This document shows positions 31,383 through 40,682 of a stretch of DNA of 44,539 nt, one piece after another; the stretch's first letter is position 1, and each line of letters opens with the position of its first letter. The DNA is from Negativicutes bacterium. GTDB lineage: Bacteria > Bacillota > JAAYKD01. Below the pieces are notes generated by a model. That model was not told the DNA's origin. It searched no databases and worked only from the letters and a program-made list of their open reading frames with translations. The stretch spans positions 1 to 44,539 of the forward strand of contig JAJFTT010000034.1 of NCBI GenBank assembly GCA_021372785.1. Direction: 5' to 3'. The position numbers and the translations under genes were made by a program.

Positions 31383-33602
31383 ATGGTTTTATTGGAAGGC
31401 ACGGTACGCAGAATTACTTTTCATAACACAGAGAACTTTTATACCGTGCTGCGTCTGGAACTGCCGGGCAAACAACTGCCGGTTACGGTGGTCGGTCACT
31501 TTCCTGCGGTCAAAGAAGGAGAGCAATTGCGCCTGGAAGGCGATTGGATCACTCATGCCACCTTCGGCCGTCAATTCCGGGCCGAGAAAAGCGAGATCCT
31601 GCTGCCAACCACCGAGAACGGTCTGATTCGCTACCTTGGTTCCGGTCTGCTGAAAGGAATCAAACATAAACGGGCGGAAGCCATGGTGCAAAAGTTCGGT
31701 AAAGAAATCCTGCGTGTGATCCGGGAAGAGCCGCAGCGGTTGCAGGAGATTCGCGGCATCACAGCCAAAATGGCCGTGCAGATGCAGCGGGACCTGCAGG
31801 CGAATCAACAAATCGAAGCTTTTATGATCTATTTACAGGGCTTTGAGATCAGTCCGCATCTGGCGCTGCGCATTTATAAACATTATCAGGGGCAAAGCGG
31901 CGTCGATATGATTGCCTTGATCCGTGAAAACCCCTACCGTTTGGCCGATGAAGTGTTTGGCATCGGCTTCCGCACGGCCGACGAAATCGGCAAAAAACTG
32001 GGTGTGCAGGAGACTGATCCCAAACGCCTGCGCGCCGGACTCAGTTTTGTTTTGAGCGAGCAAGTCAATGACGGCCATTGTTATTATCCGGAAGAGCTCC
32101 TGCTGGAAAAAGCGGCGGAATATCTGAAAGTGGAAAACGCCTTGCTGCAGACGGCGCTGCTGTCTTTGCTGAGCAGCGGCGATTTTGTGGCGGAAGCGGA
32201 AGCCGGCGGCAGGCGGCGGATCTATTTGCTGCCTTTTTATCTTGCCGAAACCAATACGGCGCAGCGGCTGCGGCTGCTGTTGAATTTGGGTGCGGCGAAT
32301 CTGCCGACTTTGCTGCAGGAGACAACCGGAGAAGACGATTTTCAGCTAAAACTGCTGCAGTTGCAAGCACAGCAGCAGATTACTTTTGCACCGGAACAGC
32401 GCATCGCTTTACAGGAAGCGCTGCATAACAGCCTGACGATCATTACCGGCGGACCGGGCACCGGTAAAACCACGATTGTGCGGGCTTTGGTGGCGCTTTA
32501 TCTGCAATTGGGCGCCAAAGTTTTATTGGCGGCGCCCACCGGCCGGGCGGCCAAACGCCTGAGCGAAGTCACCGGCCGGGAAGCGAAGACTCTGCATCGC
32601 CTGTTGGAATACAGCTTTGTGGCCGGCAGCGGTGTTGATTTTGCCCGCAATGAAGACAATCCTCTGGGCTGTGATTTATTGATCGTGGATGAAAGCTCGA
32701 TGATCGACTGCCTCTTGTTTTATCATTTGCTGAAAGCGTTGCCCAACGGCTGCCGTTTGATTCTGATTGGAGACCAGGATCAGCTGCCCCCCGTCGGCCC
32801 CGGCAATGTGCTGAAAGATCTGATTGCCTCCGGTGTGGTGCCGGTCGTGCAATTGCGGACTGTTTTCCGGCAGGCGGCCGAGAGCCGTATCGTAACCAAC
32901 GCACATCGCATCAACCGGGGAGAGGTACCGCTCTATGGGGAACAAAACAGCGATTTCTTTTTTATGGAAAAAGAAAATGGCGAAGAAGCCCTGCAGCTGG
33001 TCTGCGATTTGGCAGCCGTTCGTCTGCCCAGTTTTCTGAATCTCGACCCGCTGGAAGGAATTCAGGTGCTGACACCGATGCGCCGCGGCAGCGTTGGTGT
33101 GGAAAGCTTGAATCAAGCCTTACAGCAGCGCCTGAATCCGGCCGCCCGGGGCAAAGCGGAACTGCAGCGCAACGGAGTGGCTTACCGTTTGGGTGACAAA
33201 GTCATGCAAATCCGCAATAACTACGATAAAGCCGTGTTCAACGGCGATATCGGCCGCATCATGTCGGTGGATGCCGAAGCGCAAAGCCTGGTTGTAGAAT
33301 ATGTCGACGGCGAGGGCAGCCATTTGATTGCCTATGAGGACAACGAACTGGACGAATTGGTGCAGAGCTATGCCATCTCCGTGCATAAAAGCCAGGGCAG
33401 CGAATACCCTGTGGTGATTCTGCCGCTGCTGACGCAGCATGCCGTGATGCTGCAGCGCAACCTCCTGTATACTGCCGTTACCCGCGGCAAAAAGCTGGTT
33501 GTTGTGGTTGGCAGCAAGCGCGCCATGCAGATGGCGGTCCGGCGCAATGATGTTGCCGTACGCTATACCGCTCTGGCTGAGCGCCTGAGGTTGGGCCGAT
33601 GA
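31383..33602 (+). CDS. recD2: RecD2-type ATP-dependent DNA helicase
   Basis: A 739-residue 5'-3' superfamily 1B helicase of the RecD2 (RecBC-independent RecD) type. The N-terminal OB-like domain and helix-hairpin-helix region (IRGITAKMAVQM) precede the helicase core. Motifs are Walker A GGPGTGKTT near residue 358, AAPTGRAAKRL, Walker B LLIVDESSMID, GDQDQLPPVGPG and the late VHKSQGSEYPVV and YTAVTRGKK. ATG 31383 is chosen for the family N-terminus MVLLEGTV, with AAAGGCGG upstream. It overlaps comF by 4 nt (ATGA). Confidence 0.95.
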   Translation: MVLLEGTVRRITFHNTENFYTVLRLELPGKQLPVTVVGHFPAVKEGEQLRLEGDWITHATFGRQFRAEKSEILLPTTENGLIRYLGSGLLKGIKHKRAEAMVQKFGKEILRVIREEPQRLQEIRGITAKMAVQMQRDLQANQQIEAFMIYLQGFEISPHLALRIYKHYQGQSGVDMIALIRENPYRLADEVFGIGFRTADEIGKKLGVQETDPKRLRAGLSFVLSEQVNDGHCYYPEELLLEKAAEYLKVENALLQTALLSLLSSGDFVAEAEAGGRRRIYLLPFYLAETNTAQRLRLLLNLGAANLPTLLQETTGEDDFQLKLLQLQAQQQITFAPEQRIALQEALHNSLTIITGGPGTGKTTIVRALVALYLQLGAKVLLAAPTGRAAKRLSEVTGREAKTLHRLLEYSFVAGSGVDFARNEDNPLGCDLLIVDESSMIDCLLFYHLLKALPNGCRLILIGDQDQLPPVGPGNVLKDLIASGVVPVVQLRTVFRQAAESRIVTNAHRINRGEVPLYGEQNSDFFFMEKENGEEALQLVCDLAAVRLPSFLNLDPLEGIQVLTPMRRGSVGVESLNQALQQRLNPAARGKAELQRNGVAYRLGDKVMQIRNNYDKAVFNGDIGRIMSVDAEAQSLVVEYVDGEGSHLIAYEDNELDELVQSYAISVHKSQGSEYPVVILPLLTQHAVMLQRNLLYTAVTRGKKLVVVVGSKRAMQMAVRRNDVAVRYTALAERLRLGR

Positions 33603-34333
33603 TAAAAAAACCCTGGCGCTATTACCCTTGGCTGCAGGCTGTCGGTAGTCTGATTTTCCCGCCGCTGCGGCAATGTTCGCTCTGTCAGGCTAAGATCGAA
33701 AGGGAAAGTGATCATGGCGTCTGCCCAAGCTGCTATGCCGGGCTGCCTTTTTTAGCGGATCCCGTATGTCCCATCTGCGGGACGCCGTTTCCCGGCGGTG
33801 CGATTTGCGGTGTCTGCCGGCAGCGGCAGACAACTTTTACCGCCAACCGTGCCTTACTTGCCTATCAAGACAAAGGCCGTGATCTGATCTTGGATTATAA
33901 GTACCGCTTTCAGCCCTCACTGGCCGATTTTTTTGCCGCCGAATTAACGGCGCGGCGTCTGCCGCAATACCAGTTTGAACAGACACCTCTGCTGACTTGG
34001 GTACCGATGACGCGCTCCCGCCTGCGTGAGCGCGGTTATAATCCCGCCTTACTCCTGGCGGAAGCGCTCAGCGTTACGAGCGGTTATCCGCTGCAGAATA
34101 CCCTGGTCAAAACGAGCCAACCTCCCGATCAGCATGGTCTCAACCGTGCAGAGCGCTGGCAGGTGCTGAAGGATGTTTATCAGCCGATTGCCCACCTGCA
34201 GGCCGCCGGGCAGGTTTACCTGCTGATTGACGATGTTTACACCACCGGAGCGACCCTGCACTTTTGCGCGGCTGCGCTGCGCCAAGCCGGCGCCAAAGAG
34301 GTTTTCTGTCTGACGGCCGGCCTGACACTCTGA
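33599..34333 (+). CDS. comF: ComF-family phosphoribosyltransferase-like protein
   Basis: A 244-residue ComF/GntX-like protein. The N-terminus has a double zinc-finger-like cysteine set (CSLC, CPSC, CPIC, CGVC), and the C-terminus is a phosphoribosyltransferase fold with VYLLIDDVYTTGATL. ComF in Bacillus is linked to DNA uptake. Here it is translationally coupled to recD2 (4-nt overlap), consistent with a DNA-processing role, but no other competence genes are in view. Confidence 0.93.
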   Translation: MIKKPWRYYPWLQAVGSLIFPPLRQCSLCQAKIERESDHGVCPSCYAGLPFLADPVCPICGTPFPGGAICGVCRQRQTTFTANRALLAYQDKGRDLILDYKYRFQPSLADFFAAELTARRLPQYQFEQTPLLTWVPMTRSRLRERGYNPALLLAEALSVTSGYPLQNTLVKTSQPPDQHGLNRAERWQVLKDVYQPIAHLQAAGQVYLLIDDVYTTGATLHFCAAALRQAGAKEVFCLTAGLTL

Positions 34334-34464
34334 GGGATAGCGGGAAATGTTGCTTTGAGACAGCCGAAAAAAGAAGGAAAGTGAAATTGGTCTGTTGAAC
34401 TGTAGCAATAAGACAGGTGAGCAAGCCTCCTGTCGGGTTAGTATCACAAGAAAGAGGTGTGACT

Positions 34465-35010
34465 ATGAACCTACAGTTCAAAGCGAAACATTTTACTCCC
34501 AACGAAAACCAGATCGGTTACGCAAGCAAAAAACTTTGTAAATTTGACAAATTGCTCAACCGGGAAATCGAAGCCGCGGTCAACTGCAGCAGAGTCAAAG
34601 ATCAGGAGCGAGTTGAGATCACGATCACAGCGGCCGGGTTCCGTCTGCGCGCCGAAGTCATTGCGCCTGAATTTTATGCCGCCTTCGATGCTGCTGTGGA
34701 CACATTGGAAAGACAATTGGATAAATATAAAACACGCTGGAATACCAAGCGCAAGAGCGGAGATTCCATCCGCACCGGCGCTTGGCTGCCGGAAGAGAAA
34801 AGTCCGGCAGAGAGAGAACTCGAAGATCCGGAAATCATCCGTGTCAAACGATTTGCCTTAAAGCCAATCAGTCCGGAAGAAGCCATTATGGAAATGGAAA
34901 TGCTGGCGCATACCTTCTATATGTTCCTTAACGCCGAGACCGAAGAAGTGAATGTGGTTTATCGCCGTAACGATGGCAAGTATGGTTTGATCGAACCGGA
35001 ACTGAAGTAA
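34465..35010 (+). CDS. hpf: Ribosome hibernation promoting factor, long form
   Basis: A 181-residue long-form HPF. The N-terminal about 100 residues form the S30AE/YfiA domain that binds the decoding site. After a linker, the C-terminal domain (about 125-181, IIRVKRFALKPISPEEAIMEMEML then FYMFLNAETEEVNVVYRRNDGKYGLIEP) dimerises ribosomes into 100S particles. ATG 34465 follows AGAGGTGTGA. It stands alone with its own terminator; the 130-bp leader has a GACAGG/CCTGTC hairpin but no riboswitch I recognise. Confidence 0.95.
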   Translation: MNLQFKAKHFTPNENQIGYASKKLCKFDKLLNREIEAAVNCSRVKDQERVEITITAAGFRLRAEVIAPEFYAAFDAAVDTLERQLDKYKTRWNTKRKSGDSIRTGAWLPEEKSPAERELEDPEIIRVKRFALKPISPEEAIMEMEMLAHTFYMFLNAETEEVNVVYRRNDGKYGLIEPELK

Positions 35011-35027
35011 GCATTGCGCACAAGCAA

Positions 35028-35057
35028 AAATCCCCCGGCGGCAGAGCCGGGGGATTT
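35028..35057 (+). terminator. Intrinsic terminator after hpf
   Basis: AAATCCCCCGGC pairs perfectly with GCCGGGGGATTT around a 6-nt loop. Confidence 0.9.
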
Positions 35058-35081
35058 ATTGATTCTGCCGAAGAAGGGTGA

Positions 35082-35110
35082 TTGACTTAACCGGTTGAAT
35101 GATTTAGAAT
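35082..35110 (+). promoter_or_regulatory. Sigma-A promoter for the diguanylate cyclase
   Basis: TTGACT (35082-35087), 17 bp, TAGAAT (35105-35110), about 100 bp before the GTG start. Confidence 0.7.
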
Positions 35111-35211
35111 GGTAAAGAATAATCGAGTCAGATTAATTTCTATTTGCTGAATGGATGACGGGAACCAGACGAAGCGGGCGTTCAAAACGCAGCGGCAAAG
35201 GAGTAAATGAA

Positions 35212-36888
35212 GTGAAAGCGAAAAAGCAATGGCTAACCGTTTTGTTTTCAATCGCCTTAAGCATTGCTTTGCTTTTTGTCTGCTATTCTTATCACGATTC
35301 CGCTGCCGACCCTTATGTTCTCAACCAGGAGGAAATACAGGATCTTTCCGACGGCTGGCTGCAGCAGCAGGACGGCGTCAAACTGAGTCTGCCCTACTCT
35401 GCGGGTCTGACCGGGCAGGCGCCCTTGGTTTTAGCCGGCCTGCTGCCGAGCTACCTGCCGGATTTTGCCGTCCTCTGCATCGAAACGAATTATCAATACC
35501 TGACGGTGACTGCGGGAGACACTGTGCTGTACGCTTCCAATGAAAATCGCTTGACGATCTTCGGCAAACCTTTCTATCTTACCCTGCATCTGGTTGAACT
35601 GCCGCGGGACCTGCAGGGCAGTTGGCTGACCTTTACAACGGGCACGAATGCGGCAGAGCAGAATGTGGGGATCCGTCGGCTTGTCCTTGGCAATAAAAGC
35701 GCGGTGACCATCCGCCTGCTGAGAGAAATTGCGCCTGAGTTGCTCTATTGCGTCATCATTTACCTGGCGGGACTGTTTTTTTTAACGGTGACATTTTTTT
35801 TCAATAAAACCAGCATGGCGGGCAGCCGCGCTATTTTCAGAAATCTGGGGATCTTTAGCCTGCTGGCGGCAACCTGGCTGCTGACGGATATTAAGCCGTT
35901 GCAGCTCTTTTTTCCCAGAAAAGAAGTGGCTTATTTACTTTCCTTCTGCAGCATGATGCTGATGCCGACGGCTTTTTTGCTGTTTGTCCGCCAAATTTGT
36001 CAGCGCGGGAAAGTGGGTTTGGACGTTCTGAGCTATCTGACCGTTTTTGCATTTTTGCTGAATTTAAGCTTGGCTGCCGCGGGGATTGCCAGCCTCGCTC
36101 AGACTATTCTGCTCAGCCACCTCCTGATTGCCGTCACGCTGATCTACGTGGCGGTGATTGGTTTGCTCGAATATCGGAATGACCGAAGCACAGATCTGCG
36201 CGAAATCATCCTCGGTATCTTTGTTCTCTGCTGCAGTGCCGGGATCAGCCTCGTTCAGTATTACTTTGCCAGACCGGATGACAATGCAAATTATGCCATG
36301 GTGTTCAAACTGGGTATTCTCGTCTTTATTATACTGCTGGCTGTCTCGGCAATCAGAAAAAGTGCGGCGTTTTATCGCGGTCTGACCGCAGCGGAGATTT
36401 ATCGGAAAATGGCTTTTACCGATTCTATGACAAACCTGGGCAATCGAGCCGCCTTTGAAATTGACATGAGTCAAAGGCAAAAGCAACCGGATGCCTCGAA
36501 AAGCTTGGCGGTGGCCGTTTTTGATATGGATAACCTCAAACAAAGCAATGATAATTTCGGTCACCTTGCAGGAGATGAGCTGATTTGCGGTTTTGCCGCC
36601 TGTATACAAAATGTATTTCAGGACTATGGCACCGCTTATCGCATCGGCGGGGACGAATTCGCCGTGATTCTGGAGCTACAGGAGCGAGCGATGCCGGAGA
36701 CCCTGATGTTGGAATTTGAACGCCGCATCCGGCAATATAACGCTTCGCATTTGCATCCGATCCGGTCATCCTGGGGATTTGCGGCAGCCGGGCAAGCACA
36801 GACAGAAGACGTCGATCTGGAGCAGCTGTTTAAAAAGGCGGATCAGGAGATGTACCGGCAGAAGGCAAAGCATAAATCGGATCTTTAA
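35212..36888 (+). CDS. Membrane-bound diguanylate cyclase (GGDEF)
   Basis: A 558-residue membrane sensor. An N-terminal helix (about 8-24) is followed by an extracytoplasmic region (about 25-180), seven or so membrane helices (about 185-385; 7TMR-DISM-like layout) and a C-terminal GGDEF domain (about 395-555). The active site is intact (IGGDEFAVIL, with FDMDNLKQSND earlier). No RxxD inhibitory site is visible five residues before GGDEF. Predicted to make cyclic di-GMP from GTP in response to an outside signal. The GTG start at 35212 follows AAAGGAG at 8 nt; upstream in-frame starts lack one. Confidence 0.9.
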   Translation: MKAKKQWLTVLFSIALSIALLFVCYSYHDSAADPYVLNQEEIQDLSDGWLQQQDGVKLSLPYSAGLTGQAPLVLAGLLPSYLPDFAVLCIETNYQYLTVTAGDTVLYASNENRLTIFGKPFYLTLHLVELPRDLQGSWLTFTTGTNAAEQNVGIRRLVLGNKSAVTIRLLREIAPELLYCVIIYLAGLFFLTVTFFFNKTSMAGSRAIFRNLGIFSLLAATWLLTDIKPLQLFFPRKEVAYLLSFCSMMLMPTAFLLFVRQICQRGKVGLDVLSYLTVFAFLLNLSLAAAGIASLAQTILLSHLLIAVTLIYVAVIGLLEYRNDRSTDLREIILGIFVLCCSAGISLVQYYFARPDDNANYAMVFKLGILVFIILLAVSAIRKSAAFYRGLTAAEIYRKMAFTDSMTNLGNRAAFEIDMSQRQKQPDASKSLAVAVFDMDNLKQSNDNFGHLAGDELICGFAACIQNVFQDYGTAYRIGGDEFAVILELQERAMPETLMLEFERRIRQYNASHLHPIRSSWGFAAAGQAQTEDVDLEQLFKKADQEMYRQKAKHKSDL

Positions 36889-36898
36889 AAAAAAAAAG

Positions 36899-36951
36899 AG
36901 AAAAGCGCCGTCCGCTTCTCTTCAACAGAGAAGCGGATGGCGTTTTTTTTA
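36899..36951. terminator. Intrinsic terminator after the diguanylate cyclase
   Basis: GCGCCGTCCGCTTCTCT pairs with AGAGAAGCGGATGGCGT (G-U pairs included) around CAAC-type loop, with a long A run before and T8 after. It can serve both convergent genes. Confidence 0.9.
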
Positions 36952-36995
36952 ACGGCAAGACGAAAATTCTGCCCGGCTGGTCTGCGGCCCAGACT

Positions 36996-37676
36996 TCAGC
37001 GAAGCGGTTTGCTGCTCCGGGGGACGGAATTCAACCAAACATGTCCCTGCGGGTAGGCTTTTTTCAGCGCGAAGCTAAGCCACTGCTGCTGTTCTTCCGA
37101 CATCAGCGGCAGTACGGTCTCATAATCCTGCTGATAACCTTCCCGTCCCGGATCGCTTGATTTGTAAAGCAAAATCAATTCCGGCGCCAGATAAGGCACG
37201 CCGCCTCTTTGCAGAATGGCCTGACTGAGTTTGCGTTTGATTTCCGGGTTGCGGGCATAGAGGAAATCGCTGCTGTTGGTCTGGTCAAAGAGAAATTCAA
37301 TGTAGTTGAGCTCGGTCTGCTCTTTCTGTTCCATTTCACAGCTAAAAAATCCGGCTTCTTTGCCGGGCTGCAGTTTGAAAGTGCGATTGCCCGGATAGAT
37401 GCAGAAAAGGTTGCGTTTCAGCAGTTTTTGATCCTCCGGATCGTCGATCCGGTGGACCAAATTCTCACCGCAGGCTTCATACAGCGTCCAGCCTTTGGCC
37501 TGCATAAAGCGAATCAGGGTGTTGCGGTCTTTTTGCCAAACAGAAATATCCAGGTCGTAATGCAGCCTCGATTTTCTGTTTAAAAACAAATCGATGGCAT
37601 AACCACCGCAGACAGCGTAATGCAGCGGTAAATCGGCGAGCAATTTGCTGGTTTGGATGACCAATGCAGGTAACAT
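36996..37676 (-). CDS. Nucleotidyltransferase-fold protein, last gene of the pot operon
   Basis: A 226-residue protein of the nucleotidyltransferase superfamily, resembling aminoglycoside/lincosamide nucleotidyltransferases and MNT/DUF-type relatives. The motif CGGYAIDLFL (Gly-Gly helix) followed by HYDLDISVW carries the DxD metal ligands. Ser of the usual GGS is Gly-Tyr here. The C-terminal half has APELILLYKSSD, typical of the family. ATG 37676 follows AGGAGGGG. It begins 12 bp after potD, so it is probably co-transcribed with the polyamine transporter. The substrate is unknown; resistance should not be assumed. Confidence 0.82.
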   Translation of the reverse strand: MLPALVIQTSKLLADLPLHYAVCGGYAIDLFLNRKSRLHYDLDISVWQKDRNTLIRFMQAKGWTLYEACGENLVHRIDDPEDQKLLKRNLFCIYPGNRTFKLQPGKEAGFFSCEMEQKEQTELNYIEFLFDQTNSSDFLYARNPEIKRKLSQAILQRGGVPYLAPELILLYKSSDPGREGYQQDYETVLPLMSEEQQQWLSFALKKAYPQGHVWLNSVPRSSKPLR

Positions 37677-37688
37677 GAAAATCCCCTC

Positions 37689-39008
37689 CTAGTAGCTAAT
37701 TTTGCTGACCGTGACCGGCTGCTGCGACTGTTTTTGTTTGCGATGACGGTATAGGTTAATCCCCAAAGCCGCCGCAAGACAGGCGATCAGAAAGATCGGC
37801 ATGATCCAGGCATTGTAGGTTTCATCGCTGGTCAGTACTTCAACCCATAACGTATCCATCAGAGAGTTTGCCTCGTCGCTGAGATTGACATAAGATTCGG
37901 CTTTGGCGAGAATTTCCCTGGAGGGATAGCGGATGGGATCCCCGGTGATTTCTTGACCCAGCAGGGCGAAAGCGCCGGTATTGGCGGTGGAATAGCCGAT
38001 GTAATCCATGTTTATGGCGGCCACACTGGGTTCGTTGAGAAAATTGATATACATTTCGGCGGCCAGTTTATTGTTGGCCACCACAGGAATACAAGTGCTG
38101 TCAACAAACATGTTGACTCCTTCTTCGGGGAACGAAAAGGCCAGGTCCGGATTTGATTTCTGCATTTGAAAAAAGTCGCCGGCATAATAGGGTGCCATGA
38201 CCGCCTCACCGGCGATCATTTTGTCGTAAATTTCATCCATGACATAAGCCTGCACCAGCGGTTTCTGAATTTTCAGTTCCCGTACCGCTTCCTGCAGCTC
38301 ATTGGCATTTTCACTGTTCATCGAATAGCCCAGTTTCTTCAGCGTGAGACCAAAGGCATCTCTGGGGCTGCCGAACATCAGGATTTCCCCCATGTAATTG
38401 GCGTCCCAGAGCGCGTTCCAACTGGTGGGGGCATCGGGAATGATGCCGGTATTGTAGATTATCCCGGTCGTGCCGCGACTGTAGGGGACGCTGTAGGTGC
38501 CGTTGGGGTCAAAGGCCATATTGCGGAATTCTTCCATGATGTAAGACGCATTGGGAATCTGATTGTAATCCAAGGGCAGCAGCATCTCTTCTTTGATCAT
38601 GCGGGAAACCATATAATCGGATGGAATGATCACATCGTAACTGACGCTGCCGCTTTTTAATTTGGCATACAGTTCTTCATTGGTGGAAAAATTATCGTAG
38701 ATGACCCGAATACCGGTCAGTTCGGCAAATTCCTTGTTGATATCCACATAATCCGAATCATTGGTCGCCATGTATTCACCCCAGTTGAAGACATTGACGG
38801 TGGTGTTGGTATCCGCCAGTTGACCGTAATAGTCCATATCGAGGGAAGCGTAATCGATGGTAAAATCAAAGGGTTCTGCCGCAGCGGTCTCTGCCGCCGT
38901 TTCCGCCGCTGTTTCTGCTGGCTCTTCCGCGCGGACCGGGCCGGTAAACGGAGCAGCCAACAAAGCGCAGCTCAGTAAGAGCGCAAGCAAACGAATATTC
39001 TTTTTCAT
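37689..39008 (-). CDS. potD: Spermidine/putrescine-binding protein, C-terminally membrane-anchored
   Basis: A 439-residue solute-binding protein of the PotD family. Signal peptide 1-27 is followed by an Ala-Glu-Thr repeat linker (AETAAETAAETAAAEP). The ligand-binding core contains VNVFNWGEYM, YDVIIPSDYMV, PYSRGTTGIIYN and ANTGAF. A C-terminal membrane helix (AWIMPIFLIACLAAALGI) and a basic tail (YRHRKQKQ) end the protein. A C-terminal anchor is unusual, since Gram-positive PotD proteins are normally N-terminal lipoproteins. It lies 3 bp after potC. ATG 39008 follows GAGGAAG. Confidence 0.93.
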   Translation of the reverse strand: MKKNIRLLALLLSCALLAAPFTGPVRAEEPAETAAETAAETAAAEPFDFTIDYASLDMDYYGQLADTNTTVNVFNWGEYMATNDSDYVDINKEFAELTGIRVIYDNFSTNEELYAKLKSGSVSYDVIIPSDYMVSRMIKEEMLLPLDYNQIPNASYIMEEFRNMAFDPNGTYSVPYSRGTTGIIYNTGIIPDAPTSWNALWDANYMGEILMFGSPRDAFGLTLKKLGYSMNSENANELQEAVRELKIQKPLVQAYVMDEIYDKMIAGEAVMAPYYAGDFFQMQKSNPDLAFSFPEEGVNMFVDSTCIPVVANNKLAAEMYINFLNEPSVAAINMDYIGYSTANTGAFALLGQEITGDPIRYPSREILAKAESYVNLSDEANSLMDTLWVEVLTSDETYNAWIMPIFLIACLAAALGINLYRHRKQKQSQQPVTVSKISY

Positions 39009-39011
39009 CTG

Positions 39012-39869
39012 TTACACTTCCTCCTCTTTCCTGATATGGAGGGCTTGACGGGTTTCGCGTTCCTGCCGCAGCAGTTTTCTTTCCTTCTGACCTTCCGAAA
39101 CATAAGAAATCAGCAGCACTGTCAGCACCACCACAAAAACGATTGTGGAAAGCGCGTTGATTTCCGGGCTGATCCGCCGGCGGGTCATGGCGTAGATGCG
39201 GATGGGTAAAGTCTGGGAGGCGGGACCGGTTGTGAAATAGCTGATCACAAAGTCGTCCATGGACATGGTCAGCGCCATCAGGAAACCGGCGAAAATGGCG
39301 GGGGAAATCTCCGGAATGATCACCTTGCGGAAAGCCTGCCAGGGCGTGCAGCCTAAGTCCAGCGCAGCTTCGTAAGTAAATTGATCCAGCTGACGCAGCT
39401 TTGGCATGACATTGAAAATAACATAAGGAATATTGAAAGTGATATGAGCCAAAATCAAGGTCAGATAACCGGCGTTGATGGGAATATTCATCTTTTCTCT
39501 GGCAAAAACAAAAAGCAGCATCAGGGAGACACCGGTGATGATATCGGGGTTGATGATGGGCAGATAGGTGATTGTGCGAACGAGCTGTTTTGCTTTGGAA
39601 TTCAGCGAATTGATGCCGATGGCGGCCGCCGTGCCGACCAGCGTGGCGACAACGGAAGAGATGGCGGCAACCAGCAACGTATTGCCAAACGCGCTGATGA
39701 TGGCGTCATTTTGAAAAAGCTTGCCATACCAGTCAAGGGTAAACCCGGTCCAGGCGCCGCGGCTTTTATTGGCGTTGAAGGAGTAGGTGATCAGCACGGC
39801 AATGGGAGCATAGAGAAAGACCATCACCATTGCCACATAAGAACTTTTCAGCCATTTCAAGTTTCTCAT
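39012..39869 (-). CDS. potC: Spermidine/putrescine ABC permease PotC
   Basis: A 285-residue permease with about six membrane helices and the ABC permease EAA loop (YEAALDLGCTPWQAFRKVIIPEISPAI). It forms the channel with PotB. It overlaps potB by 4 nt. The C-terminal extension (about 260-285) is charged. ATG 39869. Confidence 0.94.
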   Translation of the reverse strand: MRNLKWLKSSYVAMVMVFLYAPIAVLITYSFNANKSRGAWTGFTLDWYGKLFQNDAIISAFGNTLLVAAISSVVATLVGTAAAIGINSLNSKAKQLVRTITYLPIINPDIITGVSLMLLFVFAREKMNIPINAGYLTLILAHITFNIPYVIFNVMPKLRQLDQFTYEAALDLGCTPWQAFRKVIIPEISPAIFAGFLMALTMSMDDFVISYFTTGPASQTLPIRIYAMTRRRISPEINALSTIVFVVVLTVLLISYVSEGQKERKLLRQERETRQALHIRKEEEV

Positions 39870-40681
39870 AACAGCACATCCTCCATTTCTTCATTATCAA
39901 AAGAGTTGAGGAGGCTCATGCAGAGCAGGATAATCACCATCAGAACAAGCGAAATGGCGGACCCCAGATTGGGATTATAGGTGTTGCCGTAAAACTGCAG
40001 ATCAATCAGATCGCCGATCAGCAGATTGGCGCCGCCGCCCAACATCCGGGAAATAATAAAGGTGGAGATGGCCGGCACAAAAACCATAGTGATACCGGCG
40101 GTGATGCCGGGGATGCTCAAAGGCAGGACGACGCGGCGGAAAATATCGAAGAAGCCGGCGCCCAGATCGCGCGAGGCTTCAATTAAAGAATCGCTGATCT
40201 TGATCATAATGGTATAGAGCGGCAGGATCATAAAAGGCAGATAATTGTAGACCATGCCGAGCACCACGGCGCCGGGCGTATTGATCAGATTCAGCGGCGC
40301 GATGCCGAATAGGCCCAGGAAACGGTTGATCAGACCGGTTTTCTCTAAGATAGTCATCCAGGCATAGGTGCGCAGTAAAAAATTCATCCACATGGGCAGC
40401 ATCACGAGCAAAAGCAGAAGGCGCTGGTTGTTGCCCACCTGGCGTGACATGATATAGGCCAGAGGATAAGCGATCAGCAGACAAATTGCCGTGGCAATGG
40501 CAGCCAGAATGATGGAGCGCATCAGCACCGGCATATATTTGCCAACCTGCGAGATGTTCTCAAGGGTCCATTGACCTTCCGCATTGGTAAAGGCAAAATA
40601 ACCGATCAAAAACAGCGGTACAACAATAAAGATGACCATCCAAACCAGATAAGGAGCGGCGGCCGTTTTGGACTTAAACAT
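39866..40681 (-). CDS. potB: Spermidine/putrescine ABC permease PotB
   Basis: A 271-residue permease with six membrane helices and the EAA loop (IEASRDLGAGFFDIFRRVVLPLSIPGI). ATG 40681 follows GGAGGG and lies 1 bp after the potA stop; an upstream frame to 40729 is not used. Partner of PotC in polyamine uptake. Confidence 0.94.
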   Translation of the reverse strand: MFKSKTAAAPYLVWMVIFIVVPLFLIGYFAFTNAEGQWTLENISQVGKYMPVLMRSIILAAIATAICLLIAYPLAYIMSRQVGNNQRLLLLLVMLPMWMNFLLRTYAWMTILEKTGLINRFLGLFGIAPLNLINTPGAVVLGMVYNYLPFMILPLYTIMIKISDSLIEASRDLGAGFFDIFRRVVLPLSIPGITAGITMVFVPAISTFIISRMLGGGANLLIGDLIDLQFYGNTYNPNLGSAISLVLMVIILLCMSLLNSFDNEEMEDVLL

Positions 40682-40682
40682 T

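Noticed and set aside
34334-34464. raiA-type structured RNA before hpf
   Set aside because: The leader is too short and lacks any motif I can tie to that RNA.
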